This document shows, in pieces, positions 13,897 through 25,200 of a stretch of 64,000 nt of DNA. Positions within the stretch are counted from its first letter, which is position 1; every line of letters starts with the position of its first letter. The position numbers and the translations under genes were made by a program. The notes beneath the pieces were generated by a model. The model saw nothing but the letters and a program-made list of their open reading frames with translations, was not told the DNA's origin and ran no database searches. This stretch comes from Agarophyton chilense (taxonomy: Eukaryota > Rhodophyta > Florideophyceae > Gracilariales > Gracilariaceae), in assembly GCA_030374765.1 (NCBI GenBank), contig JARGXX010000120.1, forward strand, positions 124,001-188,000, read 5' to 3'.

Positions 13897-15636
13897 TCAC
13901 TGGGGCGGCGCAGGAGTAACTTCGTCGTCCTCATTGGAACGTGCAAGAGCGAAACCGGGATTAGTGTCACCCGAGGAGCCAACTGGACCACCCGAACCGG
14001 CACTGGCCCCAGCGAGCCGAGCACGCTTCTTCGGCTGGGATTCTACTGAGGACCTATTGTCACCATCAGAAACCTCCCAGTCACTCAAATTGAGACCATA
14101 CCGGGCATTTAAGTCAGCAGTAACCCTCTGGGACATCGCCTGCGCATTCTGCTGCAGGATATTGACCATGGAATTCTTCAGATCCTGACCTTGTTGGACA
14201 ACCGCGGCGTAGCGAGCCGAGCGACGCGCCCAGGAGCATGCTTCCCTCAGGACTGTCTCAATGTCTATCGAGGCCGTGATACCAACGGTACGGCAGACAT
14301 GACGGAGGTCCACGGCGGCAGCCGTGACCGAAGCAGGAAAGTGGACCAACGGAGAGGACGGAGGGATGCAGACGCGCCCGGTGGACGTCTGAGCAAGTGC
14401 CTCGCCTACAGGAATTTTGGTTTCGACGGTAACCTCGGCAGGAGGAATAGTCACTTGGGCGACGGGCAGTTCATACGAGAGCTCATCCCGAGGAGCAGCA
14501 CCCGGAGGAGCTGAAGGAGGAGAACCGGTTGGCAATACAACGGCGGACTCAACCGGAGGATGAACGCCCTCCACGGGTAAGACGAAGGGATCTTCACGAA
14601 ATGTTTCTCCGTCCGACATGCCAGCGAGAACTAACGGCGCGGCTTCCACATCAGGCTCGAAGCAAAGAGGATCGAAACCAATGGCCTTCGGATAATAGTC
14701 GGGCACATGACGCCTCGGAATGTCCGATGGTTGGTTCTTCAAGGGCTTGGCGGGATAGGCACGGGCGTCGTCACGACCCCGCGGATGCCGCGGAATCGGC
14801 GTGAATGAGTCGGTATCCCAATCATACCAGAGAAGCCTGGGAGTCTTGGCCCACTCCAGCTGAAGGATATGATCCAAAAGGGCCTCGGTCTCCCCGACGT
14901 CGAACTGAGTCCCACGGACGATGTTTTGTATGCCCAGGCTCCTTAGGAAACGGAACATGATGTCCGGGAGCGGTATTAGGCGACCTCGAGGACTGAGTAA
15001 GTTCTCATCATACCACACCCTCCAATCCTCCGGATGGAAATTACGCCGGATTTCGTATTTCGCGGTATCCAGAAAGGCCATAAGAGACATCACGCCGAAC
15101 TCAACGAAGAGTACCTGCCAGGACAGCCAGGACAGCCAGGACCTTCGGTCATGGTTAGCGCCCATGAGTTGGGACGAGTGGTACGCCACCACGGACGGCG
15201 TGGGAACCAGAAGAAGCGGCGAGACACGCCAAAACACGGCCCATTGGTTCTCATCCTCATGGGGCAGGGAAAGGTACAACGAAATGCGCTTGTCGGCGCT
15301 CATGTCGTGGAACTCCACTTGGTGCCAACAAAAGAAGAACCACAAGGACTGACGTAAACGACCATCGGGCTCGTGCATCTCGTTCCAATAGACCCGGTTG
15401 GACATCCAGAATAAGTGGTCGTACGGTAGCCGGAAGCACATAAGCGCCAAGAGGTTGGGACCAGCCGGAGGAAAGCGCACATGAGATGAGATGTAGTCCG
15501 TGTATAGGTCCGAAAGGAGTTTGTTCACCCTGAACTGGTATTCGGTTTTTTCTCGCAACGGACGTGCGGCATGTTTGCTTGGACGAGTGTGCGAAATCGC
15601 GTCGCCGAACGCGAATCCACAGGAAAATGCAACCAT
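13897..15636 (-). CDS. Antisense ORF of element C1, 579 codons, unknown function
   Basis: An uninterrupted ATG-to-stop frame lies opposite to gag-pol, tail to tail with the chromodomain frame and about 180 bp from it. The predicted protein has an aromatic, Trp-rich N-terminal two thirds (for example FWMSNRVYWNEMHEPDG and LEWAKTPRLLWYDWDTDSF), a Pro-rich middle from about residue 340, a helical Gln-rich stretch and a C-terminal basic motif QPKKRARLA, which is nuclear-localisation-like. I do not recognise a domain. A further open frame beginning MPKSPYKPAGYAVLPADYV lies just upstream on the same strand. Antisense ORFs between pol and the 3' LTR are known from some plant Ty3/gypsy elements of the Tat/Grande type; similarity to those proteins is not claimed. 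Trp-rich composition, low stop density and clean codon structure argue against a chance frame. Confidence 0.6.
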   Translation of the reverse strand: MVAFSCGFAFGDAISHTRPSKHAARPLREKTEYQFRVNKLLSDLYTDYISSHVRFPPAGPNLLALMCFRLPYDHLFWMSNRVYWNEMHEPDGRLRQSLWFFFCWHQVEFHDMSADKRISLYLSLPHEDENQWAVFWRVSPLLLVPTPSVVAYHSSQLMGANHDRRSWLSWLSWQVLFVEFGVMSLMAFLDTAKYEIRRNFHPEDWRVWYDENLLSPRGRLIPLPDIMFRFLRSLGIQNIVRGTQFDVGETEALLDHILQLEWAKTPRLLWYDWDTDSFTPIPRHPRGRDDARAYPAKPLKNQPSDIPRRHVPDYYPKAIGFDPLCFEPDVEAAPLVLAGMSDGETFREDPFVLPVEGVHPPVESAVVLPTGSPPSAPPGAAPRDELSYELPVAQVTIPPAEVTVETKIPVGEALAQTSTGRVCIPPSSPLVHFPASVTAAAVDLRHVCRTVGITASIDIETVLREACSWARRSARYAAVVQQGQDLKNSMVNILQQNAQAMSQRVTADLNARYGLNLSDWEVSDGDNRSSVESQPKKRARLAGASAGSGGPVGSSGDTNPGFALARSNEDDEVTPAPPQ

Positions 15637-16392
15637 CGGTTATACCACGAGACGCTGCGCACGTTCTTGCTGCCCCTCCGGAAGTCGGGTATCTTGGCAA
15701 ACCTTCGGGCGTCGAGATACATGTGGCAAAACCTTTGTTATTCTTCCACTGAGGACAGCAGAACGGCATGACCCACTGCCCGCGGGTTTCTTCCGATGGT
15801 ATGGTCATAGCGGTCCCCCGGACGCTCGTAGGCCACTTGGTATCCCGAGGAGCTCCCCGCTGGGTTGTTTAAGGTCGTGGTACCGCTGGTCTCAGGGTGG
15901 TCCGCCTGGAAATAAATGGGAGAGCCAGTGGAAGCGACATAATCCGCAGGAAGTACGGCGTATCCAGCGGGCTTATAAGGTGATTTCGGCATCGCGCGCA
16001 ACCAATGGAAGGGTACCACGAGGAAAAGTCGGAGTAACGGAGTTGTCCCGAACGGACTGACAAACGTGAACCACGATGGACGAAGCGCGGAGGGTGGCCG
16101 AGGGAAGAACGGAGACGAAGGAAGAACCCAACGGACCGTCTCGGCACCGCGACGCGAAGAATACGCCGGCGATGCACCTATGGCCAGCGCTCACGGCGCG
16201 TGACAGTTTCAATCCTTAGGCAAATTAATTGCCCTTCGGCGCAAATGGTCGGCTCACGCATCCCCGCATACCCGCAGGCGGTGACGACGCGACGTACAGC
16301 CGCACCCAATGGTACCGGGATCAATGAAGTGCACGCATCTCCTGGAGCAGTTATGAAACCATCTGGACTTCGCCGTGACGGTCGAATCATAT

Positions 16393-16403
16393 GGAAGGAG
16401 ATA
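16393..16403 (+). promoter_or_regulatory. Polypurine tract of C1
   Basis: GGAAGGAGATA lies immediately before the 3' LTR start (TGTGAAGG) on the coding strand, where the plus-strand primer of an LTR element belongs. The mirror copy in C2 is at 19,753-19,763. Confidence 0.7.
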
Positions 16404-16850
16404 TGTGAAGGAGCGATGATAACGGTTGAGCCCGGTAAGCCGCCGGGCCCTGAAGGATCTTGCAGGTGACACGTGTACGGGCCGACCTCAGGCGGATTCA
16501 TGTAGATTAATAATTTATTTTAATTAGTGTAATAGATTAACACTACAGTGCCAGGGAGATCTCAGCCCCTCGCCAGTACTATTTACTTGGATCGAGTGAC
16601 GCTTCTCCCTTAGAGTACGGTAGGCACCGTTAGGATACTAAATAACCTCCTTTGGTATATTACTTCCACCCTTTGGTCTTCAAGCCATCGTTTCCGTAGC
16701 TCCAACCTGTAGGACTACGCAGTAAACGCCAGCCCATTGCACCGAGTACTCTGGGAGTGCCGCCGTCAAGGATTCGAACCATAGGACCCGCTCTACCACG
16801 CTACCACCGGTCGAGACCCTTGCGCTGACTGAACCCGTCATTGCGTGACA
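16404..16850 (+). repeat. 3' LTR of C1 (447 bp)
   Basis: It runs from TGTGAAGGAGCG to CATTGCGTGACA and is the reverse complement of the C2 LTR at 19,306-19,752. The two agree almost perfectly over about 390 bp but show about seven differences in the last 55 bp at the inner end. The LTR contains a tRNA-like box on the opposite strand at 16,770-16,780. Confidence 0.9.
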
Positions 16851-17259
16851 ATGGGTATGATTGCGTTATGCTCTCCTATCAGATCAACCTCGTGATATTT
16901 TCAAATTTGTTCACACGTAAGTGGTCACCTCTAGCAATCTATCACGAAACCACGGATATATGTGTAAGAAATGGGTTTCAAAAGCGCTTGTAATTTTTCT
17001 AAGAGACGAAGGAGTCAGACTCTCCGGTACTTGTGAGCTGTAAGGAAGATGATACAGGAATTGCTTGAGCCGTCCCATACGATGCCTGTAAAGGGGTGTG
17101 GTAAAACATCTGAGAACAGTACCACCAGCGGGGTACAGGTTTCTGGGAAAAACATAAATTCTACAAATCGCTCAATTAATTATTTAGGATACAGCATAAT
17201 TCATTTGAAGCATATTTAACGTGTTTATTCACGTACTGCAACGGGCTATTTCCAGATTA
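16851..17259. other. Spacer between C1 and the copia-like element
   Basis: About 400 bp of rather A/T-rich sequence without a coding frame that I can support. It may include the outer part of the copia-like 5' LTR, whose left end I could not define. Confidence 0.4.
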
Positions 17260-17263
17260 GGCT

Positions 17264-17466
17264 TGTGGAACCTAAAATCGAGAACGAGCGACACGTGTGA
17301 CAACACGCATCCAGCTCCCGGGACAACAAAACAATCCCCGGAGCGGCCGGTGGGAACATGGTCGCTCCACACAGACGAAGGGGTACTTCGTTTCTCTTTC
17401 TGATTTCGCACGCGCTCTACGATAGCTCAACAACGCAGCGCTGCCCCTACAACTACGATAGTTATG
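17264..17466 (+). repeat. 5' LTR remnant of the copia-like element
   Basis: This segment matches 34,600-34,774 in direct orientation. The strongest block is TGATTTCGCACGCGCTCTAC followed by an imperfect match through CTACAACTACGATA. The left boundary of the LTR is not defined. Confidence 0.6.
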
Positions 17467-19305
17467 GGCCCAAGACTTTCTGAAAGAGCCAGAGCCATGC
17501 ATTCTCTGCTACATCCGCCGATGTTTTCAGTAGACGAAGACGCCTATTTCTTGTGTCGTCATGTATCCAATTGGTTGGATTTAAAGAAGACTGCTGCCGA
17601 GAAAGGAACAGACAAGTCATATAAAAATGTCTATGCCACTCTCGGGCGACAAATTTACGATTATGGCCTACCTGCTGCTTAGCAGTCTGTTGTCCAAGAA
17701 GCTCAACTAAAAGGAGAAAATAATCATAAACTGGAAGACCATGTTAATTCAGTCAAGGAAATCGTGGACTTAGTTGCAGTCGACCAACCAACTGCTACGG
17801 TAGCCACATTCATCAATTCTTTCCAAAAGGTCACAAGCAGCCGTCTCCGGAAGCAAGAAGACTTGCAGACTTTCATTGCTCGTTTTCGAGGCCTTGCTTC
17901 GGAACACCTTATGTAAAACTGGAGGAACCTCGTCGTCTCAAGTGCAAGAAGTTTTTGCCAACACGTTGCTGAAGAATGCTGATCTTCCGAAAAGCGCTCT
18001 AAATATTGCTGTTCTGCAGTTAATTGGGCAAGCTGACCATAGATTGAAGACAGCTAGCAAGTCGAGTGATCAGGTTTCCGTTCCTTCCAAGGTCCTAGCG
18101 CAGATTCAAGATCGTGCGTAAGAGTTTGAAGCTTCTTCGGGACCTTTGCAATACAAAGACAGTGTTCTGAGCCTGACGACACTTGGCGGAAGCCTTCGTG
18201 ATAAGTGGAAGCGAATTACAGACACCCTTCTGCATGGCGAATCCAAGCTTCCAGGTGGCACAGCAGAAGTCGATGATGACCCTGTAAGGGCCATTCGTTC
18301 TACTTCCCAAAGTCGTTTTGTTCCCCACCTGGATGATGAAGTAAACGTGCTTTGTTCCTTAACTATTTCCACTACGGGACCGAACCCCATCTTACTCGGA
18401 ATGAGGTGCAGTCGATGTTTAAGCAGAACCTGCAAAAGGCACTGCTAAGTCTAGGAACCCTTGTTGGCTCCGCTTCAAAAGCTGGCATAGCATCAGGCCC
18501 TTCTAATTCCAATCTCCCACTGAAGAACAAGAAGAAAAAGAGAAAGAACGATTCCAATAAGCCTCGATATTCTCAAAACGTTGCTGAGCGATCTTCTGCC
18601 TCCAGAAAGAGATCTTCTGAAGTGAACTGCTTCGAATGCGGTTCGAAGACCCATCTACGTGGGGACAAGGAATGCCAATCTTCCAGCTGGCTGACGAAAA
18701 AGCGCAGGCTGGAAGCTACCATTAAGGAAGGCAAAAAGGTTGGCGAAGACAGGTTTTTTCAAGGAGGCTCCAATCCTTCGAAAGGCAACTAGGCTTAGTC
18801 GCTGGATATGGAGCCGACCATAAGGTTTCCATCGTCCGAGATCCGAAACCCGCGATAGACATCAGGTGTCCATGGAGTGTTGGAGGAGTAGAAGTCGCCA
18901 CGAAACTGGCCTCTGCCTAGTCAGTTTCCTTTCAGCTCCGAAAACTGAACCGAGATATATTTTTTCACGGTTTCGGCGCTAACTGTAATGACGCACGGAT
19001 TGTATTTGCTAGTTGGGATCTTAAGTAGTTTATATGAATGAGAATAAAACAAGAATTTTAATCTACGTGGTTGATGGAGATGGGGCTTTGTTGCTGGGAA
19101 ACCCCATCGTCCACAAGTCCAACCTAATTGGTGAAGAGGCCTTGCTCGTGATCCCGAAAAGAATTAGTGGTTTGTCAAAAAAGGTTCTGTACTTTTCCAC
19201 CTACTTCTCTCGTCTCGTTGAGGACCCGGAAGATATCGTTCGTACAAAGCTCTTAGTCGTGCCGGTCAACGAAACATCTATCCGATCCTTCTTCCCCTGT
19301 CCCAT

Positions 19306-19752
19306 TGTAACGCAATGACGGGTTAAGTCGGCGCACGGGTCTTGACCGATGGTAGCATGGTAGAGCGGGTCCTATGGTTCGAATCCTTGACGGTGGCACT
19401 CCCAGAGTACTCGGTGCAATGGGCTGGCGTTTACTGCGTAGTCCTACAGGTTGGAGCTACGGAAACGATGGCTTGAAGACCAAAGGGTGGAAGTAATATA
19501 CCAAAGGAGGTTATTTAGTATCCTAACGGTGCCTACCGTACTCTAAGGGAGAAGCGTCACTCGATCCAAGTAAATAGTACTGGCGAGGGGCTGAGATCTC
19601 CCTGGCACTGTAGTGTTAATCTATTACACTAATTAAAATAAATTATTAATCTACATGAATCCGCCTGAGGTCGGCCCGTACACGTGTCACCTGCAAGATC
19701 CTTCAGGGCCCGGCGGCTTACCGGGCTCAACCGTTATCATCGCTCCTTCACA
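19306..19752 (-). repeat. 3' LTR of C2 (447 bp)
   Basis: On + it runs TGTAACGCAATGACGG to GCTCCTTCACA. It pairs with the direct copy at 29,189-29,635 (about 92% alike) and with the inverted copy at 16,404-16,850 (nearly identical except for the first 55 bp). It contains an exact Pol III B-box-like GGTTCGAATCC at 19,376-19,386 on +, preceded by a D-arm-like GGTAGCATGGTAGAGC. Confidence 0.92.
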
Positions 19753-19763
19753 TATCTCCTTCC
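19753..19763 (-). promoter_or_regulatory. Polypurine tract of C2
   Basis: On -, GGAAGGAGATA abuts the TGTGAAGG start of the 3' LTR, identical to the site in C1. Confidence 0.7.
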
Positions 19764-20519
19764 ATATGATTCGACCGTCACGGCGAAGTCCAGATGGTTT
19801 CATAACTGCTCCAGGAGATGCGTGCACTTCATTGATCCCGGTACCATTGGGTGCGGCTGTACGTCGCGTCGTCACCGCCTGCGGGTATGCGGGGATGCGT
19901 GAGCCGACCATTTGCGCCGAAGGGCAATTAATTTGCCTAAGGATTGAAACTGTCACGCGCCGTGAGCGCTGGCCATAGGTGCATCGCCGGCGTATTCTTC
20001 GCGTCGCGGTGCCGAGACGGTCCGTTGGGTTCTTCCTTCGTCTCCGTTCTTCCCTCGGCCACCCTCCGCGCTTCGTCCATCGTGGTTCACGTTTGTCAGT
20101 CCGTTCGGGACAACTCCGTTACTCCGACTTTTCCTCGTGGTACCCTTCCATTGGTTGCGCGCGATGCCGAAATCACCTTATAAGCCCGCTGGATACGCCG
20201 TACTTCCTGCGGATTATGTCGCTTCCACTGGCTCTCCCATTTATTTCCAGGCAGACCACCCTGAGACCAGCGGTACCACGACCTCAAACAACCCAGCGGG
20301 GAGCTCCTCAGGATACCAAGTGGCCTACGAGCGTCCGGGGGACCGCTATGACCATACCATCGGAAGAAACCCGCGGGCAGTGGGTCATGCCGTTCTGCTG
20401 TCCTCAGTGGAAGAATAACAAAGGTTTTGCCACATGTATCTCGACGCCCGAAGGTTTGCCAAGATACCCGACTTCCGGAGGGGCAGCAAGAACGTGCGCA
20501 GCGTCTCGTGGTATAACCG

Positions 20520-22250
20520 ATGGTTGCATTTTCCTGTGGATCCGCGTTCGGCGACGCGATTTCGCACACTCGTCCAAGCGGACATGCCGCACGTCCGTTG
20601 CGAGAAAAAACAGAATACCAGTTCAGGGTGAACAAACTCCTTTCGGACCTATACACGGACTACATCTCATCTCATGTGCGCTTTCCTCCGGCTGGTCCCA
20701 ACCTCTTGGCGCTTATGTGCTTCCGTCTACCGTACGAACACTTATTCTGGATGTCCAACCGGGTCTATTGGAACGAGATGCACGAGCCCGATGGCCGTTT
20801 ACGTCAGTCCTTGTGGTTCTTCTTTTGTTGGCACCAAGTGGAGTTCCACGACATGAGCGCCGACAAGCGCATTTCGTTGTACCTTTCCCTGCCCCATGAG
20901 GATGAGAACCAATGGGCCGTGTTTTGGCGTGTCTCGCCGCTTCTTCTGGTTCCCACGCCGTCTGTGGTGGCGTACCACTCGTCCCAACTCATGGGCGCTA
21001 ACCATGACCGAAGGTCCTGGCTGTCCTGGGAGGTACTCTTCGTTGAGTTCGGCGTGATGTCTCTTATGGCCTTTCTGGATACCGCGAAATACGAAATCCG
21101 GCGTAATTTCCATCCGGAGGATTGGAGGGTGTGGTATGATGAGAACTTACTCAGTCCTCGAGGTCGCCTAATACCGCTCCCGGACATCATGTTCCGTTTC
21201 CTAAGGAGCCTGGGCATACAAAACATCGTCCGTGGGACTCAGTTCGACGTCGGGGAGACCGAGGCCCTTTTGGATCATATCCTTCAGCTGGAGTGGGCCA
21301 AGACTCCCAGGCTCCTCTGGTATGATTGGGATACCGACTCATTCACGCCGATTCCGCGGCATCCGCAGGGTCGTGACGACGCCCGTGCCTATCCCGCCAA
21401 GCCCTTGAAGAACCAACCATCGGACATTCCGAGGCGTCATGTGCCCGACTATTATCCGAAGGCCATTTGTTTCGATCCTCTTTGCTTCGAGCCTGATGTG
21501 GAAGCCGCGCCGTTAGTTCTTGCTGGCATGTCGGACGGAGAAACATTTCGTGAAGATCCCTTCGTCTTACCCGTGGAGGGCGTTCATCCTCCGGTTGAGT
21601 CCGCCGTTGTATTGCCGACCGGTTCTCCTCCTTCAGCTCCTCCGGGTGCTGCTCCTCGGTATGAGCTCTCGTATGAACTGCCCGTCGCCCAAGTGACTAT
21701 TCCTTCTGCCGAGGTTACCGTCGAAACCAAAATTCCTGTAGGCGAGGCACTTGCTCAGACGTCCACCGGGCGCGTCTGCATCCCTCCGTCCTCTCCGTTG
21801 GTCCACTTTCCTGCTTCGGTCACGGCTGCCGCCGTGGACCTCCGTCATGTCTGCCGTACCGTTGGTATCACGGCCTCGATAGACATTGAGACGGTCCTGA
21901 GGGAAGCATGCTCCTGGGCGCGTCGCTCGGCTCGCTACGCCGCGGTTGTCCAACAAGGTCAGGATCTGAAGAATGCCATGGTCAATATCCTGCAGCAGAA
22001 TGCGCAGGCGATGTCCCAGAGGGTTACTGCTGACTTAAATGCCCGGTATGGTCTCAATTTGAGTGACCGGGAGGTTTCTGATGGTGACAATAGGTCCTCA
22101 GTAGAATCCCAGCCGAAGAAGCGTGCTCGGCTCGCTGGGGCCAGTGCCGGTTCGGGTGGTCCAGTTGGCTCCTCGGGTGACACTAATCCCGGTTTCGCTC
22201 TTGCACGTTCCAATGAGGACGACGAAGTTACTCCTGCGCCGCCCCAGTGA
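20520..22250 (+). CDS. Antisense ORF of element C2, 576 codons, unknown function
   Basis: This is the C2 counterpart of the 579-codon frame in C1, opposite in direction to gag-pol and intact from ATG to stop. It differs from the C1 copy by about a dozen residues and by one 3-residue unit of a short SWL repeat near residue 170. Content is the same: Trp/Phe-rich N-terminal part, Pro-rich middle, helical Gln-rich stretch, C-terminal KKRAR basic motif and acidic end. Overlapping open frames on the same strand extend upstream to about 19.94 kb, one of which begins MPKSPYKPAGYAVL at about 20,164. A TTATAA lies at 20,178-20,183. Because the region is within the homogenised tract, agreement of the two copies is not independent evidence of selection. 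I do not recognise a family. Confidence 0.6.
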   Translation: MVAFSCGSAFGDAISHTRPSGHAARPLREKTEYQFRVNKLLSDLYTDYISSHVRFPPAGPNLLALMCFRLPYEHLFWMSNRVYWNEMHEPDGRLRQSLWFFFCWHQVEFHDMSADKRISLYLSLPHEDENQWAVFWRVSPLLLVPTPSVVAYHSSQLMGANHDRRSWLSWEVLFVEFGVMSLMAFLDTAKYEIRRNFHPEDWRVWYDENLLSPRGRLIPLPDIMFRFLRSLGIQNIVRGTQFDVGETEALLDHILQLEWAKTPRLLWYDWDTDSFTPIPRHPQGRDDARAYPAKPLKNQPSDIPRRHVPDYYPKAICFDPLCFEPDVEAAPLVLAGMSDGETFREDPFVLPVEGVHPPVESAVVLPTGSPPSAPPGAAPRYELSYELPVAQVTIPSAEVTVETKIPVGEALAQTSTGRVCIPPSSPLVHFPASVTAAAVDLRHVCRTVGITASIDIETVLREACSWARRSARYAAVVQQGQDLKNAMVNILQQNAQAMSQRVTADLNARYGLNLSDREVSDGDNRSSVESQPKKRARLAGASAGSGGPVGSSGDTNPGFALARSNEDDEVTPAPPQ

Positions 22251-25200
22251 GTCCTGTTGGTGTTTGAAGCGCTTCCGCGAACCTTGAGGTGCTACCGAGT
22301 GCTGTTAGTCCTCTGTTAGTTACTCGAGTAAGTTAAATAAAGTAGTGCTTGTGCTTTCCCAAGGTCGTTCTTGTGTCTCAAATGTGCGTGCCCCGGACGG
22401 CGTCCCATCTTGAGAGCGTCCTGGGTCTTCCTCAGATGTCTCCGAAGGACTGAATTTGTTCGCTGATGCGGGAGCTACGACGAACCGTCGTGCTCCGGAG
22501 AACCGTCGTGTCTGGAGGCGGTTTGGGAGGCGTTTTAAGATTATCCGGGCCAATGGTTGGATTATTCGAACCAATGGTTGCCCCCTCCTGAAGGCTGCGC
22601 TCCGAGTGGCTGATTCTGCGCCAATTAGGTGCCCCCTCCTGAAGGTCGCGCTCCGAGTGGCTGACTCTGCGCCAATAGCGGGCGATAAAATTAGCAGGAA
22701 TGGTTTGAGGCTCTTCCCAAGTATCTTTCTCAGGTGTGTAGCCGAACCAACGGACGCGATAGCACATAGTTCCATCTTCTCCCATACCGGCGGAGATGAT
22801 GCGCTTAATCACATATTCCGGTTGAGGTTCATCCTCCGGAAGGAGAGTGTGGTCCAGAGGGGCTAATCCATCGGAGGCGTTTGGGTGCGATGGGTCATAG
22901 TAGTTGGCCTTGACCATCGTGTCCGTGGGACTAGTCGAGTCCTTGGGAACTGCCTCAGGGGGTGTGGAGGCTTGAGTGTCGACCTGAGGTCGTGGTGCTC
23001 CCGTTGGGCCGGGGGGCTGGGCCGTTCGTTGTCCGGAGGAACTGGGAGCTCGTGTCACGCGGTCAATAGACACAGTGTCCGGTAGGCCGTCAATGAGCAA
23101 GTCATGGTGTGCTCATTGGCCTGAAGGACTTTGTATGGACCCGTAGAGCGGGGTAAGAGCTTCCGCGTAGTGTCCTCGAGTTCCTCACTGTCCTTCGGTG
23201 GCCTGTCCAGGTAAACCAGATTTCCTTTCCCAAAGGTCGGTGCGTTCCAAACGGCTTTGTCGGAATTGAACTTGTAGCGCCGTTTGGCTTTGGTTAGTAC
23301 AGTTCTGGCCGATTGGAGAATGCGGTCAATGCGTCGGCACGAGTAGCGCTCCGCCTGGGTCGGAGTCATCCCTTCGGTTAGGTCCTGAGGTATGATAGAC
23401 TCCTGAAGGTTAACAGCCATCGGCGGTGGCGCTCTCGTTAGCGTTAAGTCAAAAGGCATTGTCCCTGTGGAAGCGTGCACCTGCGTGTTGTAGGCATAAG
23501 CCAGTGGCTCAACGTATTAGTCCCAGTCCAATTTGTGCTCCGAAACGTAATGCGCCAATCGGTCCAGAAGGGTTCGGTTGAAGCGTTCGGCTTGGCCATT
23601 AGTTTGCGGGTGGTACGCCGTGGTGGTCACATTTTTGATACCTAAGGTAGCACAGACATGCGAGAAGAATTTAGATACAAACTTGCTGACGTTATCCGTG
23701 AGGAGGTAAAGTGGCATGCCATATGGATATACCCAGTGGGGCAAGAAGGCCGTGGCGACATCCGTGGCCGTTGTCTTTCCTAGGGGTAGGACTCGGGTAA
23801 GTTTGGTAAACCTATCGGTTATAACCAAAACAAACCGGTTCCCATGGGACGACTTAGGCAAAGGCCCAAGTATATCCATTGCGACAAATTACATTGGACC
23901 TGCGGCGGGGAAGAGCTTCAGTTTGGCCTGGTGGTTGGCACGAGACCCTCGGATCTGTGCGCACGATGCAAAGTTCCGTGCGGTTTGACATAGGTCCTGC
24001 GCCACTAGTGGCCAGTAGAAGATCTTGCTTAGGGTCTGGTACATTCGTCCGCCTCCAGGATGAACAGCCAAGCGGGGGAAATGGGCGAGGTATAGGATTC
24101 GCGCCCTTAGCGAAGTTGGTATTACCCGTTGGAGTGCGCCATCCAGCGGTGAGCGGGGACATAGTAGTCCAAATCGGTCATAGTCAAACAGGCATTCTGG
24201 GCTTCCTACCAATTGGGCTATTTTTTTTCAGTATTCGTCTTCGACCTGCGCCTGTAGGAGTTCCTCAATAGTTATAGGGAGGAGCTCTTTTTCCTTCGGG
24301 TTTATCGCGTTAACCTGAGGTCGTGCTGAAGTAGGCGGTACTTTCTCCGAGTCCAATAGGTATACTTCGTTCTTCTTTACCTCAGGATCCTCCGAATTCA
24401 CCTTACCCATAAGGTCATATGTTTCCGTTTAGTCCTAAGGTCCATCATCTGTAAAGGGGGTGGGAATTAGGTCGTCCAATGGGGTGTCATCAGTTCCGTC
24501 GGTGATGATTCTCGACAGGGCATCTTCTGCCTGGTGCTTGATGCCTGGCCTTTAGGTTATCTCGTAGTCATATTCTGACAGCCTGAGGCGCCACCTAGCG
24601 AGGCGACTCGATGCATCGGTCATAGTGAGTAGCCAGCGGAGTGAGTCATAGTCTGTTCTAATGGTAAACTTGGTACCCTCGAGGCACGGACGGAGTGTCA
24701 ATACGGACCATACGATGGCTAGACATTCCTTTTCGGTCGTACTGTAGTTTCGCTCCGCGCTGGTGAGCGTTCTGTTCCAGTAGCCAATAGGTCGATAGTC
24801 CTTTGGTGACTGCTGTTCCTGTAGCAATGCACAACCCACTTGGACATCAGAGGCATCTGTGTCCAGGACGAAAGGCCTATTGGGCTTTGGTAAGGCCAAT
24901 ATGGGTGGGTTCAGCAATTTGTCCTTCAGGGTCTGAAATGCTTCGTACTGGTCGTCCGTAAGGGCTTCGAACTCCGAAGGTGTTCCCTTCTTCAGCATCG
25001 CGTTTAGAGGTTCCGAGATCTTGGCAAACCCTTGGACGAACGGTCGGTAAACGTTGCACAAGCCCACGAAGGATCGTAGTTCCGTGTGGGTCCTAGGAAG
25101 CTTAGCCTGGCGAACCGCACTCGTTGTCCGTGTAGCCACCTTTAGCTTTCCTGGAAGGACGACGTGACCGAGATAGTCCACTGAGGCCTGGAAGAAAGCG

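Larger units (their letters stand above)
8703..16798 (+). repeat. Left arm of 8.1 kb near-identical inverted repeat
   Basis: This part of C1 is almost identical to the reverse complement of 19,358-27,443 in C2, with a few substitutions per kilobase by eye plus one extra 9 bp repeat unit near 15.12 kb. The outer edge lies in gag: the last clear difference is at 8702 (27,444 in C2). The inner edge lies in the 3' LTR: the last of a cluster of differences is at 16,799 (19,357 in C2). Homology continues beyond both edges but with roughly 7-12% differences. Confidence 0.85.
7090..16850 (+). mobile_element. Chromodomain Ty3/gypsy element, copy C1 (5' LTR not found)
   Basis: Parts on +: gag about 7.09-9.29 kb with an acidic/Ser-rich segment and a Cys-rich CFLCLSLTQPCDC patch; retropepsin region about 9.44-9.97 kb; reverse transcriptase and RNase H about 10.43-11.6 kb (LVAKKDGSVRFCVDYRKLN, LVYLDDVIIFS, FVLDTDASD); integrase zinc-finger, core (NVTTTAYHPQTNGQAERFNR) and GPY/F tail about 12.0-13.08 kb; chromodomain about 13.33-13.47 kb (YRVRWFGYTPEKDTWEEP). 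A long antisense ORF, a polypurine tract and the 3' LTR follow. The RT-IN order and chromodomain place it in the Ty3/gypsy chromovirus-like group. It is broken in about seven places, nearly all shared with copy C2. The 5' LTR and primer site seen in C2 were not found here. Confidence 0.9.

Noticed and set aside
16770-16800. Functional tRNA gene
   Set aside because: D-arm-like and T-arm-like boxes are present in the LTRs, but there is no room for an anticodon arm and no good acceptor stem, so it is reported only as a tRNA-like motif.
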